From: Zoogloea oleivorans
GTDB lineage: Bacteria > Pseudomonadota > Gammaproteobacteria > Burkholderiales > Rhodocyclaceae
Reading direction: 5' to 3'
Assembly (NCBI GenBank): GCA_030157785.1
Contig: JAOAUC010000021.1
Location: 1-63,523 of the forward strand
Length of the DNA: 63,523 nucleotides
Shown: piece by piece, positions 37,784 to 47,299 of the stretch
Layout of the letters: each line of letters starts with the position of its first letter
Position numbering within the stretch: the first letter of the stretch is position 1
Position numbers and translations under genes: made by a program
The notes under the pieces: model-generated
What the model was told of the DNA's origin: nothing
The model's input: the letters and a program-made list of their open reading frames with translations, nothing else
The model's database searches: none

Positions 37784-38974
37784 ATGCGACGCCTGTTCGC
37801 TCCGTTTCTGTTTTTCTGCGCTGTCTCGGCGCTGGCCGAAGGGCCGGCCGTCAGCCTGTCGGCGCTCGTCGATGCGGCCTGGCAGCGCGACCCCCAGGCC
37901 CGCGGGCTCGATGCCCGGCGTGCCGAGCTGGCGGCCCTTGCCGATGTCGCCGCCGGATGGACGCCTGCCCCCGGCTCCGTCGGCCTGTCGAACCGCAGCG
38001 ACCGCCTGCTCGACGACCGTGGCCGTCTCGAGTGGGAACTCGAATACGCCCAGCCCGTATGGCTGCCCGGCCAGGCCGGGGCGCGCCGCGACGAAGCGGC
38101 CGCCGCCCTGCGCAGCCTCGATGCCGAGCGCGTCGCCCTGCGCCTGGGGCTTGCCCGTAGCCTCGCCGATGCCCGCCGGGCGTGGGTGCTGGCCCGGGGT
38201 GTGCAGGGCCTGGCCGAACGCCGTCTGGTCATTGCCCGCCAGCAGGCCGACGACCTGACCCGCCAGGTAAAGGCCGGTGAGGCCCCGCGTTTCGATGCCA
38301 ATCTGGCCGAATCCGAACGCCTGATTGCCGCCGCCGCCCTCGCCGAGCAGGGCCTGGCGGTGGCCGAGGCCGGGCGGCGCTTCCAGCTCCTGGCCGGCAG
38401 CCCCCCGCCCGCCGAGTTGTTGCCGTCGGCCGCCCCGGTGCCCGACGAGCATCCCGGCCTGACGGCCACGCGGGAAGCGGCGGCTCTGGCCCGCGCCCGG
38501 CTCGCCAGTACCCGCAACAGCGTCCGCGACAACCCGGAAGTGGGCCTGCGTTTCCGCCACGAGCGCGACACCTACGGCGCGCCCTTTGGCGACTCGGTCA
38601 CCGTTCGCCTGACGATTCCTCTCGCCTCGGCACCGCGCACCGCGGCCCGCGAGGCCGGCGCCATCGCGGCCGTCACCGAGACGGCGGTGGCCTTCGAGCG
38701 CACCCGCAGCCAGCTCGAACTCGACCGCGCCCAGGCCGCCGACCAGCTTGCCGTGGCGGTGCAGATCGAGGAGGGCGCGCTTGCGCGCCAGCGTCTGACC
38801 AACGACAACCTCCACCTGGCCCTCAAGGCCTGGCAACTGGGCGAGCGCCCGCTGGAGGCGCTGCTGCGCGCCCGCGCCGCCGCCTTCGACGCCGACACCG
38901 CCATCCTGCGGGCCCGTTCCACCCGCGAGCAGGCCGAAGCCTGGCGCGATTACCTGAAGGGAGTGGGGGAATGA
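37784..38974 (+). CDS. TolC-family outer membrane factor (CzcC type)
   Basis: 396 residues with a signal peptide (APFLFFCAVSALA) and two OEP repeats rich in Ala/Arg/Glu coiled-coil helices. It forms the outer-membrane duct of the RND pump. ATG 37784 follows GCGAGGAT. Its stop overlaps the next gene start by ATGA, as do all later junctions of this operon. Confidence 0.87.
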   Translation: MRRLFAPFLFFCAVSALAEGPAVSLSALVDAAWQRDPQARGLDARRAELAALADVAAGWTPAPGSVGLSNRSDRLLDDRGRLEWELEYAQPVWLPGQAGARRDEAAAALRSLDAERVALRLGLARSLADARRAWVLARGVQGLAERRLVIARQQADDLTRQVKAGEAPRFDANLAESERLIAAAALAEQGLAVAEAGRRFQLLAGSPPPAELLPSAAPVPDEHPGLTATREAAALARARLASTRNSVRDNPEVGLRFRHERDTYGAPFGDSVTVRLTIPLASAPRTAAREAGAIAAVTETAVAFERTRSQLELDRAQAADQLAVAVQIEEGALARQRLTNDNLHLALKAWQLGERPLEALLRARAAAFDADTAILRARSTREQAEAWRDYLKGVGE

Positions 38975-39498
38975 GAACCCGAATCCTCGCCGGGCTGCCG
39001 GGCGTTGTTGCCCTGGCCCTGACTGTTGTTCCGGCCCAGGCCCACGAAGGCCACGACCACGGCGCACCCGTAACGGTGGATGTCGGCTGGGCGCCCCGGG
39101 CCACAGCCCGCAGCAACGATTTCGACCTGGTGGCCGTGCTGGCCGGCAAGCAACTGGTGGTGTGGCTCGACCGGGCTGCCGACAACGCCCCGGTGGGCAA
39201 GGCGCAGATCGAAGTGGAAGCCGGCGCGTGGAAGGGCCTTGCCACGGCGGCCGCCGATGGCAGTTACCACGTGGATGCCGCCAGCCTGGCCGGGCCGGGC
39301 AGCCACGAGCTGGTATTCACCGTGCAGGCCGGCGACGCAGTGGACCTGCTGCCCGCAACGCTCGTCGTGCCGGCCGCCGCGCTGGCGGAATCCGAAGGCA
39401 AGGGCCGCGTCGTCGGCGGCGCCCTTGGCCTGCTGGCACTGGCCGGGGCGCTCGGCTGGATCTTCAAACGCCGCCTGGGCAGGAGGGCCGCATCATGA
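38971..39498 (+). CDS. Unknown periplasmic protein of the efflux operon, membrane-anchored
   Basis: 175 residues: a signal peptide ending AQAHEGHDHG, a His-rich mature start, a beta-sandwich-like domain (VDVGWAPRATARSNDFDLVA ... GSHELVFTVQAGD), and a C-terminal transmembrane helix with a basic tail (LGWIFKRRLGRR). The fold resembles FixH/YtkA-type domains sometimes fused to efflux adaptors; that is a guess from pattern. The coupled overlaps on both sides make it an integral part of the pump operon, perhaps a metal-binding accessory. Confidence 0.65.
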   Translation: MRTRILAGLPGVVALALTVVPAQAHEGHDHGAPVTVDVGWAPRATARSNDFDLVAVLAGKQLVVWLDRAADNAPVGKAQIEVEAGAWKGLATAAADGSYHVDAASLAGPGSHELVFTVQAGDAVDLLPATLVVPAAALAESEGKGRVVGGALGLLALAGALGWIFKRRLGRRAAS

Positions 39499-40607
39499 AA
39501 CGCACGACCGTGATCGTCACGCTGGCACTGCTGTCCCTCACCACCTGCGCCGCTGCCCACGAGGGCGAGGACCACACCAGGGACACGCCGGCCGCCAGCA
39601 CGGCAGCCAGCCCGACCGATGCCGCCCGGCGCCTGCCCGATGGTCGCGTGATGGTGGCCAAGCCGGCCCAGCGCAGCTGGCAACTGCGCACCCGCGTGGC
39701 CGAAGCGGTGGACGCTGCCGCCACGCTGGAGCTGGCCGGCAAGGTGGTGGCCGATCCGTCGGCCGGCGGCCGCGTGCAGGCGCCTTTCGCCGGGGTGATC
39801 GAGCCCGGGAGCAAGGGCCTGCCGCTGCCCGGCCAAATGGTGAAGGCCGGTGAGGTGCTGGCCTGGCTGCGCCCGAGCCTGGCGCCGCTGGAACGTTCGG
39901 CGCGCATCGCCGAACGGGCCGACGTGGAGGCACGCCTGGGCATCGCCCGCCGGCGTGCCGAACGTCTGGCTCAGCTGGAAGGCAGTGTGGCGCGCAAGGA
40001 CATCGACACGGCGCGCGCCGAGGCCGACGGCCTGGCCCGCCAGTTCGCCGCCCTCGGCGTGGCACTGGACGCCCGCGAGGCGCTGCGGGCGCCGCTGGCC
40101 GGCATCGTCGCGGCGAGCCTCGCCAGCGCCGGCCAGCGGGTCGAGGCAGGGGCCGATCTCTTCGAGGTGCTGCGCCCCGATCGCCTGATGGTCGAAGCCC
40201 TGGCCTACGACCCGGCGCTGGCCGCCGGGCTCGACACGGCGCGGGGCGAGGTGGGCGGCGCGAGCATTGCGCTGCGCTTTGCCGGCGGCGGGCGCAGCCT
40301 GCGGGAGGGCAGCCTGCCGCTGCTGTTCCGCGTGGAAGGCGCGCCGGTGCTGGCGGTGGGGCAGCCGGTGAAGGTTTTCGCCGCCCTGCGCGGTACCGGA
40401 ACGAAGACGGTGGTGCTGCCCCTTGCCGCGGTGAGCGGCATGGGCGATCAGGCCCGGGTGTGGGTGCATGAAGCGCCGGAGGTCTTCGCCCCGCGCAGCG
40501 TGCAGGTCGCACCCCTCGACGCGGCCCGTGTGCGCATCGTCAGCGGCCTCGCCGCCGGTGAGCGGGTGGTGGTGCAGGGCGCGCACCTGCTGGGGGCGGT
40601 GCGATGA
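39495..40607 (+). CDS. RND efflux periplasmic adaptor (CzcB/CusB type)
   Basis: 370 residues with a signal peptide ([12 protein letters not shown]), a His-rich N terminus (HEGEDH), a lipoyl/hairpin region ([12 protein letters not shown] ... [10 protein letters not shown]) and a beta-barrel domain. It bridges outer membrane factor and pump and can hand metal to the pump. It overlaps the genes on both sides by 4 bp. Confidence 0.88.
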   Translation: MKRTTVIVTLALLSLTTCAAAHEGEDHTRDTPAASTAASPTDAARRLPDGRVMVAKPAQRSWQLRTRVAEAVDAAATLELAGKVVADPSAGGRVQAPFAGVIEPGSKGLPLPGQMVKAGEVLAWLRPSLAPLERSARIAERADVEARLGIARRRAERLAQLEGSVARKDIDTARAEADGLARQFAALGVALDAREALRAPLAGIVAASLASAGQRVEAGADLFEVLRPDRLMVEALAYDPALAAGLDTARGEVGGASIALRFAGGGRSLREGSLPLLFRVEGAPVLAVGQPVKVFAALRGTGTKTVVLPLAAVSGMGDQARVWVHEAPEVFAPRSVQVAPLDAARVRIVSGLAAGERVVVQGAHLLGAVR

Positions 40608-43600
40608 GTGCGCCTGCCAATCTGTTCGACCGCCTGGTGGGCTGGAGCCTGACCAACCGGGTGCTGGTGCTGGCCGCTGCCCTGGCCTTGCTGGTAGCTG
40701 GCGTGATGGGCTTGCGCAGCCTGCCGGTGGACGTCTTCCCCGACCTCGACAAGCCGACCGTCACGCTGATGACCGAGGCCGGCGGCATGGCCCCGGAGGA
40801 GGTCGAGCAACTGGTCAGTTTTCCGCTGGAAACGGCCATGAACGGCATGCCGGGGGTTGTCCGGGTGCGCTCGGTGTCGGGCATCGGTTTGTCACTGGTG
40901 TATGTGGAGTTCGACTGGGGCAGCGACATCTGGCGCAACCGGCAGAGCGTCACCGAACGCCTCGGCGCGGTGCGCGAGCGCCTGCCGGCCGGGGTGACGC
41001 CGCAGTTGGGGCCGATCTCCTCGATCATGGGCGAGGTGCTGCTGATTGCCCTGCCCATCGACTCGTCCACCACCAGCCCGATGGCGGTGCGCGAGTACGC
41101 CGACTGGGTGCTGCGCCCGCGCCTGCTGGGGGTGCCCGGCGTGGCCCAGGTGATTCCCATCGGCGGCGGTGTCAAGCAGTGGCGGGTGATGCCCGACCCG
41201 GCGCGCATGCGCGCCCTCGGGGTCAGCCTGGATGCGCTTGAGGCGGCGGTGGCCGGCTTTGCCACCAACAGCGCGGGCGGTTTTCTGGAGCGTCAGGGCC
41301 AGGAGTGGCTGGTGCGCGGCATTGGTCGCAGCCGGCGCATCGAGGATCTGGCCGGCCTGCCGGTGGGGGCGCCGCGGGGGGTGGCGATCCGCTTGTCGCA
41401 GGTGGCCGAGGTGGGCTTTGCGCCGGCCGTGGCCCGCGGCGAAGGGGGCTTCGACGGCAAGCCGGCGGTGATCGTGTCGGTGCAGAAGCAGCCCGGCACC
41501 GACAGCATCGCCCTGACCCGGGCGGTGGAGGCGGCGCTCGACGAGGTGGCCGTCAATCTGCCGGCGGGCATCGCCAAACCGCGTTTCCTGTTCCGTCAGG
41601 CCGACTTCATCGAGGCGGCGCTGGGCAACGTTGAAGAAGCCCTGCGCGACGGGGCGATCCTGGTGGCGGTGGTGCTCTTCGCCTTCCTGATGAACATGCG
41701 CACCACGGCGATCTCGCTGGTGGCGATCCCGCTGTCGCTGCTGGCTTCGGTGCTGGTCTTCCGGCTGCTGGGGCTGTCGATCAACACCATGACCCTCGGC
41801 GGGCTGGCGATTGCCATTGGCGAGCTGGTGGACGATGCGGTGGTGGACGTGGAAAACGTACTGCGCCGCCTCAAGGAGAACCGCCAGCGCCCCGACCCGC
41901 AGCCGGTGCTGTGGGTCATCAGTCATGCCTGCAGCGAGGTGCGTTCCGGCGTGGTGCTGGCGACGCTGACGGTGGTGCTGGTCTTTGTGCCGCTGTTTGC
42001 GCTGCCGGGCATGGAAGGGCGGCTGTTCGTGCCGCTGGGCCTGGCCTACATCGTGTCGATCCTGGCCAGCCTGGCGGTCGCGGTGACGGTGACGCCGGTG
42101 CTGTGCTTCTTCCTGTTGCCGGGCATGCCGCAGCTCGGCCACGGTGACGGTGCGCTGGTTGCCCGCCTGAAGGATGGCCAGGCGCGCCTGCTGGCCTGGG
42201 CGCTGCCGAGGAGCGGCCGGGTGCTGAGCGCGGCGCTGGCGCTGGTGCTGCTGGCTGCGGCCAGCGTGCCCTTCTTTGCGCGCACCTTCCTGCCGCCCTT
42301 CAACGAGGGCACGCTGACCATCGGCGTGCTGCTCCAGCCGGGCATCTCGCTGGCCGAATCGGGGCGCATCGGCCAGCTTGCCGAACAGATCGTCCGCGGC
42401 GTGCCGGAGGTGTTGCAGGTGGGCCGGCGCACTGGCCGGGCCGAACTGGACGAGCACGCCGAGGGTGTGCACAGCAACGAGCTGGAGGTGGACCTGAAGG
42501 CCGACGGCCGCCCCCGCGCCGCGGTGATCGCCGACATCCGCGCGCGCCTGGCCCAGTTGCCGGCCAGCGTGTCGGTGGGGCAGCCGATTGCCCACCGGCT
42601 TGATCACCTGCTGTCCGGGGTGCGCGCGCAGATCGCCGTCAAGGTGAGCGGCGATGACCTGGACCAGATCCGCGGTGTGGCCGAAGACCTGCGCGGCCGC
42701 TTTGCCGGCGTTGCCAGTCTGGCCGACCTGCAGATCGAGAAACAGGTGCGCATCCCGCAACTGCGGGTGGTGCTCGATTACCCGGCGCTGGCCGCCCACA
42801 GCGTGACACCGGCCCAGGTGCTCGGGCTGGTGTCGCGGCTGGTGGGGGGCGACCGGGTTGGCGAGGTGGTGGACGGGGCGCGGCGCTTCGATCTGGTGAT
42901 TCGCCTGCCCGACGGCGAGCGCGACCCGGCCCGCCTGGCGCAGATGCCGGTGACGACGCCGACCGGTGCGGTGCCCCTCGGCCAATTGGCGCGCATCGAG
43001 GAGAGCGACGGCCCCAACCAGATCGCCCGCGACAACGGCCGGCGGCGCATCGTGGTGTCGGCCAACGTGGCCGGCAGCCTGTCGGAGGCGGTGGCGCAGA
43101 TGCGCGCCATCATCGCCGCGGCGCCCCTGCCGCAGGGCGTGTCGGTGCGCATCGAAGGGCAGTTCCAGGCCCAGGAGGACGCGCAGACGCGCATCGCCGG
43201 GCTGGCTGTGCTGTCGCTGGTGCTGGTCTTTCTGGTGCTGTACGGGCGCTACCGCTCGCTGCGTCTGGTGGCCATGGTGATGGTCGGCATACCGGCTGCG
43301 CTGGTGGGGGCGGTGGCGGCGCTGGGCCTGTCCGGCCAGCCCCTGTCGGTGGCGGCGCTGGTGGGCTTCGTGACCCTTACCGGCATCGCCACCCGCAACG
43401 GCATCCTCAAGATCAGCCATTACCTGCACCTGCACGGGGAGGAGGGCGAGCCCTTCGGCGACGCGCTGATCTTGCGCGGCGCCCGCGAGCGCCTGACCCC
43501 GGTGCTGATGACGGCGCTCACCGCGGCCCTGGCCCTGTTGCCGCTGCTGCTGGCCGCCGACGCCCCGGGCAAGGAAATCCTCCACCCGGTGGCGGTGGTG

Positions 43601-43726
43601 ATTTTCGGCGGGCTGCTCAGCTCGACCCTGCTCGACACCCTGCTTACCCCCTTGCTGTTCCGGCGCTACGGCGCCGTGGCCCTGCAATCCCTCGATTCCC
43701 GAATGCTTGAAGGAGAACTGAAATGA
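40604..43726 (+). CDS. Heavy-metal RND efflux pump (CusA/CzcA family)
   Basis: 1040 residues, the usual HME-RND size, with twelve membrane helices and two large periplasmic loops. The TM4 region reads [19 protein letters not shown], carrying the conserved Asp/Asp/Glu proton-relay residues. The IGE-VDDA-VD-EN form differs from the Zn/Co/Cd type (DFG-IVDGAV) and from CusA (AIGAMVDAA), so the metal substrate should not be assumed from the Czc name. It ends with an ATGA overlap onto the last gene. Confidence 0.92.
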   Translation: MSAPANLFDRLVGWSLTNRVLVLAAALALLVAGVMGLRSLPVDVFPDLDKPTVTLMTEAGGMAPEEVEQLVSFPLETAMNGMPGVVRVRSVSGIGLSLVYVEFDWGSDIWRNRQSVTERLGAVRERLPAGVTPQLGPISSIMGEVLLIALPIDSSTTSPMAVREYADWVLRPRLLGVPGVAQVIPIGGGVKQWRVMPDPARMRALGVSLDALEAAVAGFATNSAGGFLERQGQEWLVRGIGRSRRIEDLAGLPVGAPRGVAIRLSQVAEVGFAPAVARGEGGFDGKPAVIVSVQKQPGTDSIALTRAVEAALDEVAVNLPAGIAKPRFLFRQADFIEAALGNVEEALRDGAILVAVVLFAFLMNMRTTAISLVAIPLSLLASVLVFRLLGLSINTMTLGGLAIAIGELVDDAVVDVENVLRRLKENRQRPDPQPVLWVISHACSEVRSGVVLATLTVVLVFVPLFALPGMEGRLFVPLGLAYIVSILASLAVAVTVTPVLCFFLLPGMPQLGHGDGALVARLKDGQARLLAWALPRSGRVLSAALALVLLAAASVPFFARTFLPPFNEGTLTIGVLLQPGISLAESGRIGQLAEQIVRGVPEVLQVGRRTGRAELDEHAEGVHSNELEVDLKADGRPRAAVIADIRARLAQLPASVSVGQPIAHRLDHLLSGVRAQIAVKVSGDDLDQIRGVAEDLRGRFAGVASLADLQIEKQVRIPQLRVVLDYPALAAHSVTPAQVLGLVSRLVGGDRVGEVVDGARRFDLVIRLPDGERDPARLAQMPVTTPTGAVPLGQLARIEESDGPNQIARDNGRRRIVVSANVAGSLSEAVAQMRAIIAAAPLPQGVSVRIEGQFQAQEDAQTRIAGLAVLSLVLVFLVLYGRYRSLRLVAMVMVGIPAALVGAVAALGLSGQPLSVAALVGFVTLTGIATRNGILKISHYLHLHGEEGEPFGDALILRGARERLTPVLMTALTAALALLPLLLAADAPGKEILHPVAVVIFGGLLSSTLLDTLLTPLLFRRYGAVALQSLDSRMLEGELK

Positions 43727-44136
43727 AACTGCACACCCTCTTGATTGCCACCGCCCTGGTGGCCGCCCCGGCCTTCGCCCACGACGACGCCACCCTCGAC
43801 GCCATGAAGGCCCCCAACGGCGGCCAGCTGCGCATGGCCGGCGCCTACCACTTCGAGCTGGTGCTGGCGAAAGACGCCAAGGGCGGCAAGCCGGCCCCGG
43901 TGAAGGTCTTCCTCAGCGACCACGGCGGCAACAAGGTGGCCGTGGCCGGCGCCAGTGGCAGCGCGGTGCTGCTCGCCCCGGCCGGCAAGGTGACGGTGCC
44001 GCTGGCGGTGGTGGGCGATCACCTGGAAGGCAGCGGCGCCTACGCGGCCGACCCGGCGACCAAGGCGCTGGTGAGCGTGAAGTTTGCCGACGGGAAGGGC
44101 GAGCAGGCCCGCTTCGAGCCCTTTAAAGCGAAATAG
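43723..44136 (+). CDS. Unknown small periplasmic protein closing the efflux operon
   Basis: 137 residues with a signal peptide ([14 protein letters not shown], then HDDATLDAM). The mature domain reads [19 protein letters not shown] and [13 protein letters not shown], a compact beta-rich domain resembling proteins found beside CusBA-type pumps, sometimes as part of the adaptor. No function is established. It is translationally coupled to the pump gene. Confidence 0.7.
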   Translation: MKLHTLLIATALVAAPAFAHDDATLDAMKAPNGGQLRMAGAYHFELVLAKDAKGGKPAPVKVFLSDHGGNKVAVAGASGSAVLLAPAGKVTVPLAVVGDHLEGSGAYAADPATKALVSVKFADGKGEQARFEPFKAK

Positions 44137-44141
44137 TGAGC

Positions 44142-44393
44142 GGGTCGGGCCCGGAGATAAACGGGTTTAACCTGGAGCTGAACTCACTCAGCCCGGAGGA
44201 AAACTGGTTTTCCTTTTTGGGGAACTCACCGCGCTCCGGGATGAACCCGCTTCGCTTTGGGTGAAACCAGTTCTCCTTTTCGCAAGACTGGTTTATCGCC
44301 GGGCTGAGTGAGTTCAACTCCGGGGGAAACCAATGCACCAAAAAGGTGCGCAAGTTTCCCCCGGAGTTGAACTGACTTCGCTTTGCGCCCGGC
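44142..44393. repeat. Degenerate 21-bp periodic array with inverted copies
   Basis: The gap after the efflux operon divides into twelve consecutive 21-nt blocks (44142, 44163, 44184, ... 44373). Nine end in (A/G)AC at the same phase, most often AAC, and several carry CCCGGAG before it; blocks at 44289, 44331 and 44373 diverge. Units also pair as inverted copies: CTGAACTCACTCAGCCCGG near 44178 against CCGGGCTGAGTGAGTTCA near 44299. No gene is visible on the plus strand. The minus strand is open through it with a 7-residue rhythm, which follows from the period. Confidence 0.7.
44311..44373. repeat. 20-bp perfect inverted repeat with nested hairpin
   Basis: The arm at 44311-44330 (AGTTCAACTCCGGGGGAAAC) is the exact reverse complement of 44354-44373. 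The 23-nt loop itself contains GCACC-AAAAA-GGTGC. As RNA this is a very stable structure; without a T-run it is not a standard terminator, although it could protect the 3' end of the efflux transcript. Confidence 0.8.
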
Positions 44394-44458
44394 ATGCGTT
44401 GGACATGCCCCTGGCGAGCCGCTAAGCTGGCGCGGCCCTGTTCCTGATCTGCCAAACG

Positions 44459-44881
44459 ATGTCTCCCGCCGCCATCCTGCTGCCGGTCTTCGCCCTTGCC
44501 GCGTGGACTTTCCTGATCCTTGTGCTGATCGCCTTCCGTCGCATTCGCGCCGGCTTGGCCGGCCGGGTGACGCCCGCCGACTTCTGTCTGGGCGAATCGG
44601 CCGCGGTGCCGCCGGAGGTCAGCCTGCCCAACCGCAACTACATGAACCTGCTGGAGCTGCCGGTGCTGTTCTACGTGGTGTGCGTGATGGCCTTTGTGAG
44701 CGGCCCGCCGTCGGCGCTGCAGGTGGGGCTGGCCTGGGCCTACGTGGGCTTGCGGGTGGCGCACAGCCTGATCCACCTGACCTACAACGACGTCTATCAC
44801 CGGCTGGCGGCCTTTGCGACGAGCAACGGGGTGTTGCTGGTGCTGTGGGTGCTGGCGGGGCTTGGCTTGGGAGCGGCCTGA
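44459..44881 (+). CDS. MAPEG family membrane protein
   Basis: 140 residues with four membrane helices. NRNYMNLLELPVLFYVV and RVAHSLIHLTYNDVYHR are the MAPEG landmarks (the glutathione-binding N/E/Y and the R-HSLIH stretch). Bacterial members are poorly characterised glutathione-transferase-like membrane proteins. It begins 65 bp after the 21-bp array, and AzlC follows 4 bp after its stop. Confidence 0.88.
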   Translation: MSPAAILLPVFALAAWTFLILVLIAFRRIRAGLAGRVTPADFCLGESAAVPPEVSLPNRNYMNLLELPVLFYVVCVMAFVSGPPSALQVGLAWAYVGLRVAHSLIHLTYNDVYHRLAAFATSNGVLLVLWVLAGLGLGAA

Positions 44882-44885
44882 ACGC

Positions 44886-45584
44886 ATGTCTCCGAATTTC
44901 CGGGAAGGCGCGCGGGAGGGCTTTCGGGTGTTCCTGCCATTGTCGGTGGGGCTCGTTCCGTGGGCGCTGGTGACCGGCATGACCATGGGTGGCGTGGGCT
45001 TCACGCCGCTACAGGCGATGGGCATGAACGTCATCGTGTTTGCCGGCACGGCGCAGCTGGGCACCTTGCCGCTGATCGCCGCGGGTTTGCCGGTGTGGCT
45101 GATCGTCGTGACGGCCTTTGTTCTCAACCTGCGTTTCATCATCTTCAGCGCGGCGCTGGCGCGGGGTTTCCACGGGGTACCGCGGGCGGAGCGCTGGCTG
45201 GCGGGGCATCTGCTCACCGACGGGGTCTTCGCCACCTGCCTCGAAAAGATGCTCTCCCATGAAGACCCGCGCTGGCGGCTGGGTTATTACCTGGCGCCGT
45301 CCCTGTGGTCGTGGCTGCTGTGGCAGGTCTTTGCCTTTTGCGGGGTGATGGCGGCGGGCTCGATTCCGAAGGGCTGGTCGCTGGAGTTCATGGCCACCAT
45401 TGCCCTGATCGTGCTGCTGGTGCCGATGGCCCGGCTGCGCCCGATGCTGCTGGCGGCCGTCACCGGCGGCACGCTGGCGGTGCTGCTGCGCGGGATGCCC
45501 TTGCGGCTGGGGGTGATTGTGGCGATTGTCGGCGGCATTGCGGCCGGTTTTGCGGCGGAGCGCTGGCAGGGGAAGGGGCGATGA
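44886..45584 (+). CDS. azlC: AzlC family branched-chain amino acid exporter, large subunit
   Basis: 232 residues, hydrophobic, with the AzlC signature LPLSVGLVPWALVTGMTMGG near the N terminus and NLRFIIFSAALARGF in the first half. It works with AzlD as a two-component exporter of branched-chain amino acids or analogues. It overlaps azlD by 4 bp. Confidence 0.9.
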   Translation: MSPNFREGAREGFRVFLPLSVGLVPWALVTGMTMGGVGFTPLQAMGMNVIVFAGTAQLGTLPLIAAGLPVWLIVVTAFVLNLRFIIFSAALARGFHGVPRAERWLAGHLLTDGVFATCLEKMLSHEDPRWRLGYYLAPSLWSWLLWQVFAFCGVMAAGSIPKGWSLEFMATIALIVLLVPMARLRPMLLAAVTGGTLAVLLRGMPLRLGVIVAIVGGIAAGFAAERWQGKGR

Positions 45585-45892
45585 CTTACGACTGGACCCT
45601 GTGGATCGTCTTCATCCTGATTGGCCTGGCGACGACCTTGCCGCGGGCCAGCTTCATTGTGCTTGGCCAGCGTGCCACGCTGCCGGAAGGGCTGCAGAAG
45701 GCGCTGCGCTACGCCCCGGCGGCGGCCCTGGCCGCCATCGTGGCGCCGGATGTGGTGCTGGTGGGCGGGGCGCTGGAGGTGTTCAACCCCAAGCTGGCGG
45801 CCGCGTTTGCCGCGGTGCTGGCGACGCAGCTGTCGCGCAATCCGTGGCTGCCGTTCATCGTCGGGATGGGTGTGCTGTGGGCCCTGCGCTGA
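45581..45892 (+). CDS. azlD: AzlD family exporter, small subunit
   Basis: 103 residues with about four helices; LGQRATLPEGLQKALRYAP and the NP-LPFIVGM end are typical of AzlD. It is translationally coupled to azlC by ATGA. It converges with the sigma-54 regulator gene, whose stop is 15 bp away. Confidence 0.9.
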   Translation: MTYDWTLWIVFILIGLATTLPRASFIVLGQRATLPEGLQKALRYAPAAALAAIVAPDVVLVGGALEVFNPKLAAAFAAVLATQLSRNPWLPFIVGMGVLWALR

Positions 45893-45907
45893 GGGGCGGG
45901 CAGCCTT

Positions 45908-47293
45908 TCAGAGGGGCGGGCGCTTGCCCGCCAGGCTGTGCTTTTCCATCCGGTAGCGCAGCGTATCGCGGCTGATGCCCAGGCGGCGCGCGGCCTGGGA
46001 AACGTTGCCCTGGGCCTCGCTCAGCGCCTGGACGAGGACATCGCGCTCGATCCGGTCGAGGGCCGAGCCGCCGTCATCCGGCGGCAGGCTGCCCGGGGCC
46101 ACGCTTTCGTGGCGCGGGCGGGCGAGGGGCAGATCGTCGGGGGTGATCTGCTCGCCCACGGCCAGGAGCACCGCCTGTTCCATCAGGTTGCGCAGTTCGC
46201 GCACGTTGCCGGGCCAGTCGTGAGCGAGCAGTAGCCGCTCGGCGGCGGCGCTGAGGTGCAGCGGGCCCTTGCGATAGCGCCGGGCGAAGTCGGCCAGGAA
46301 GTGGCGGGTCAGGATGAGCACGTCACCGTCGCGCTGGCGCAGGGTCGGGACGTGGATCTGCAGCACGCGCAGGCGAAAGTACAGGTCGGCACGGAACAGG
46401 CCCTGCTGGATGTGCTTTTCCAGATCCTGGTTGGTGGCGGCGACGATGCGCACATTGACCTGGCGCTCGTGCACCGAGCCCAGCCGGCGCAGGCGGCCGT
46501 CTTCCAGCACCTTGAGGAGCTTGGCCTGCAGGCCCCGGTCCATCTCGCCGATTTCGTCCAGAAAGAGGGTGCCGCCGTCGGCCGCTTCGAGCAGACCCAG
46601 CTTGCGCTCGCGGGCATCGGTGAAGGCGCCCCGCTCGTGGCCGAAGAGTTCGGATTCGAGCAGGTTGGGCGGGATCGCGGCGCAATTCACCTCGACGAAA
46701 GGCTTGTCCCGCCGCGGGCTGCAGAAATGGCAGGCACGGGCCACGAGTTCCTTGCCGGTACCGGTTTCGCCGATGATGAGCACCGGCGGCAGGGTATCCA
46801 CCCCTTCCACGCCGGCAATGCGGCCGATGCGGCTGCGCAGTTCGGCCACCGCCGGGCTGTCGCCCAGGATGGCGTCGAGCTGGCTGCCTTCCCGCTCCCG
46901 GGCTTCGTAATACTGCAGGCGGCTGCTTTCCCGCTGGCGCTGGGTGAGCTGGCCGATGCGCTGGCGCAGCTCGCCGAGGGCAACGGGCTTGGTGAGCAGG
47001 TCGTTGGCACCGGCCTTCATGGCCTCGACCGCCAGTTCGATGCTGCCGTGCCCGGTGATCATGATGATCGGCACCTGGGCGTCCTCGGCGCGGATGCCGG
47101 CGATGACGCCCAGTCCGTCCATGTCGGGAAGGCGATAGTCGAGCACCACGGCATCCGGGCGAAACTCGCTGAAAATCCTGAGCCCTTCCCGGCCGGTGCC
47201 GGCGGTCATGACGCCGTGTCCGCCTTTTTCGAGGAAGCGGGCGGCATTTTTGGCGAGGATGGCCTCGTCGTCGATGATCAGGATGCTGGCCAT
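45908..47293 (-). CDS. Sigma-54-dependent response regulator (NtrC family)
   Basis: 461 residues: receiver domain (IDDEAILAKNA, phospho-acceptor Asp in VVLDYRLPDMDG, TKPVALGEL), AAA+ domain with Walker A IGETGTGKEL and Walker B GGTLFLDEIGEM, and a Fis-type HTH at the end (QGNVSQAARRLGISRDTLRY). The sigma-54 contact loop reads GAFTDA instead of GAFTGA. The kinase gene upstream is separated by 6 bp. A sigma-54 promoter with an upstream dyad faces away from the pair at 48707-48840 and is its obvious target. Confidence 0.92.
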   Translation of the reverse strand: MASILIIDDEAILAKNAARFLEKGGHGVMTAGTGREGLRIFSEFRPDAVVLDYRLPDMDGLGVIAGIRAEDAQVPIIMITGHGSIELAVEAMKAGANDLLTKPVALGELRQRIGQLTQRQRESSRLQYYEAREREGSQLDAILGDSPAVAELRSRIGRIAGVEGVDTLPPVLIIGETGTGKELVARACHFCSPRRDKPFVEVNCAAIPPNLLESELFGHERGAFTDARERKLGLLEAADGGTLFLDEIGEMDRGLQAKLLKVLEDGRLRRLGSVHERQVNVRIVAATNQDLEKHIQQGLFRADLYFRLRVLQIHVPTLRQRDGDVLILTRHFLADFARRYRKGPLHLSAAAERLLLAHDWPGNVRELRNLMEQAVLLAVGEQITPDDLPLARPRHESVAPGSLPPDDGGSALDRIERDVLVQALSEAQGNVSQAARRLGISRDTLRYRMEKHSLAGKRPPL

Positions 47294-47299
47294 GGTGTC

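Noticed and set aside
40892..43687. Very long antisense frames, also at 8935-10656, 1930-3303 and 58294-61110
   Set aside because: They lie opposite well-recognised genes, have no domain content and arise from the GC-rich third-position bias.
44305..44459. An integron attC site in the inverted repeats after the efflux operon
   Set aside because: No core GTTRRRY / RYYYAAC pair in the right arrangement and no integrase in the window.
44123..45235. The 21-bp array as a coding tandem repeat, since the minus strand is open with a 7-residue rhythm
   Set aside because: A 21-nt period keeps any frame phased; the frame has no start, runs antisense through MAPEG and AzlC, and the array contains inverted copies, which coding repeats rarely do.
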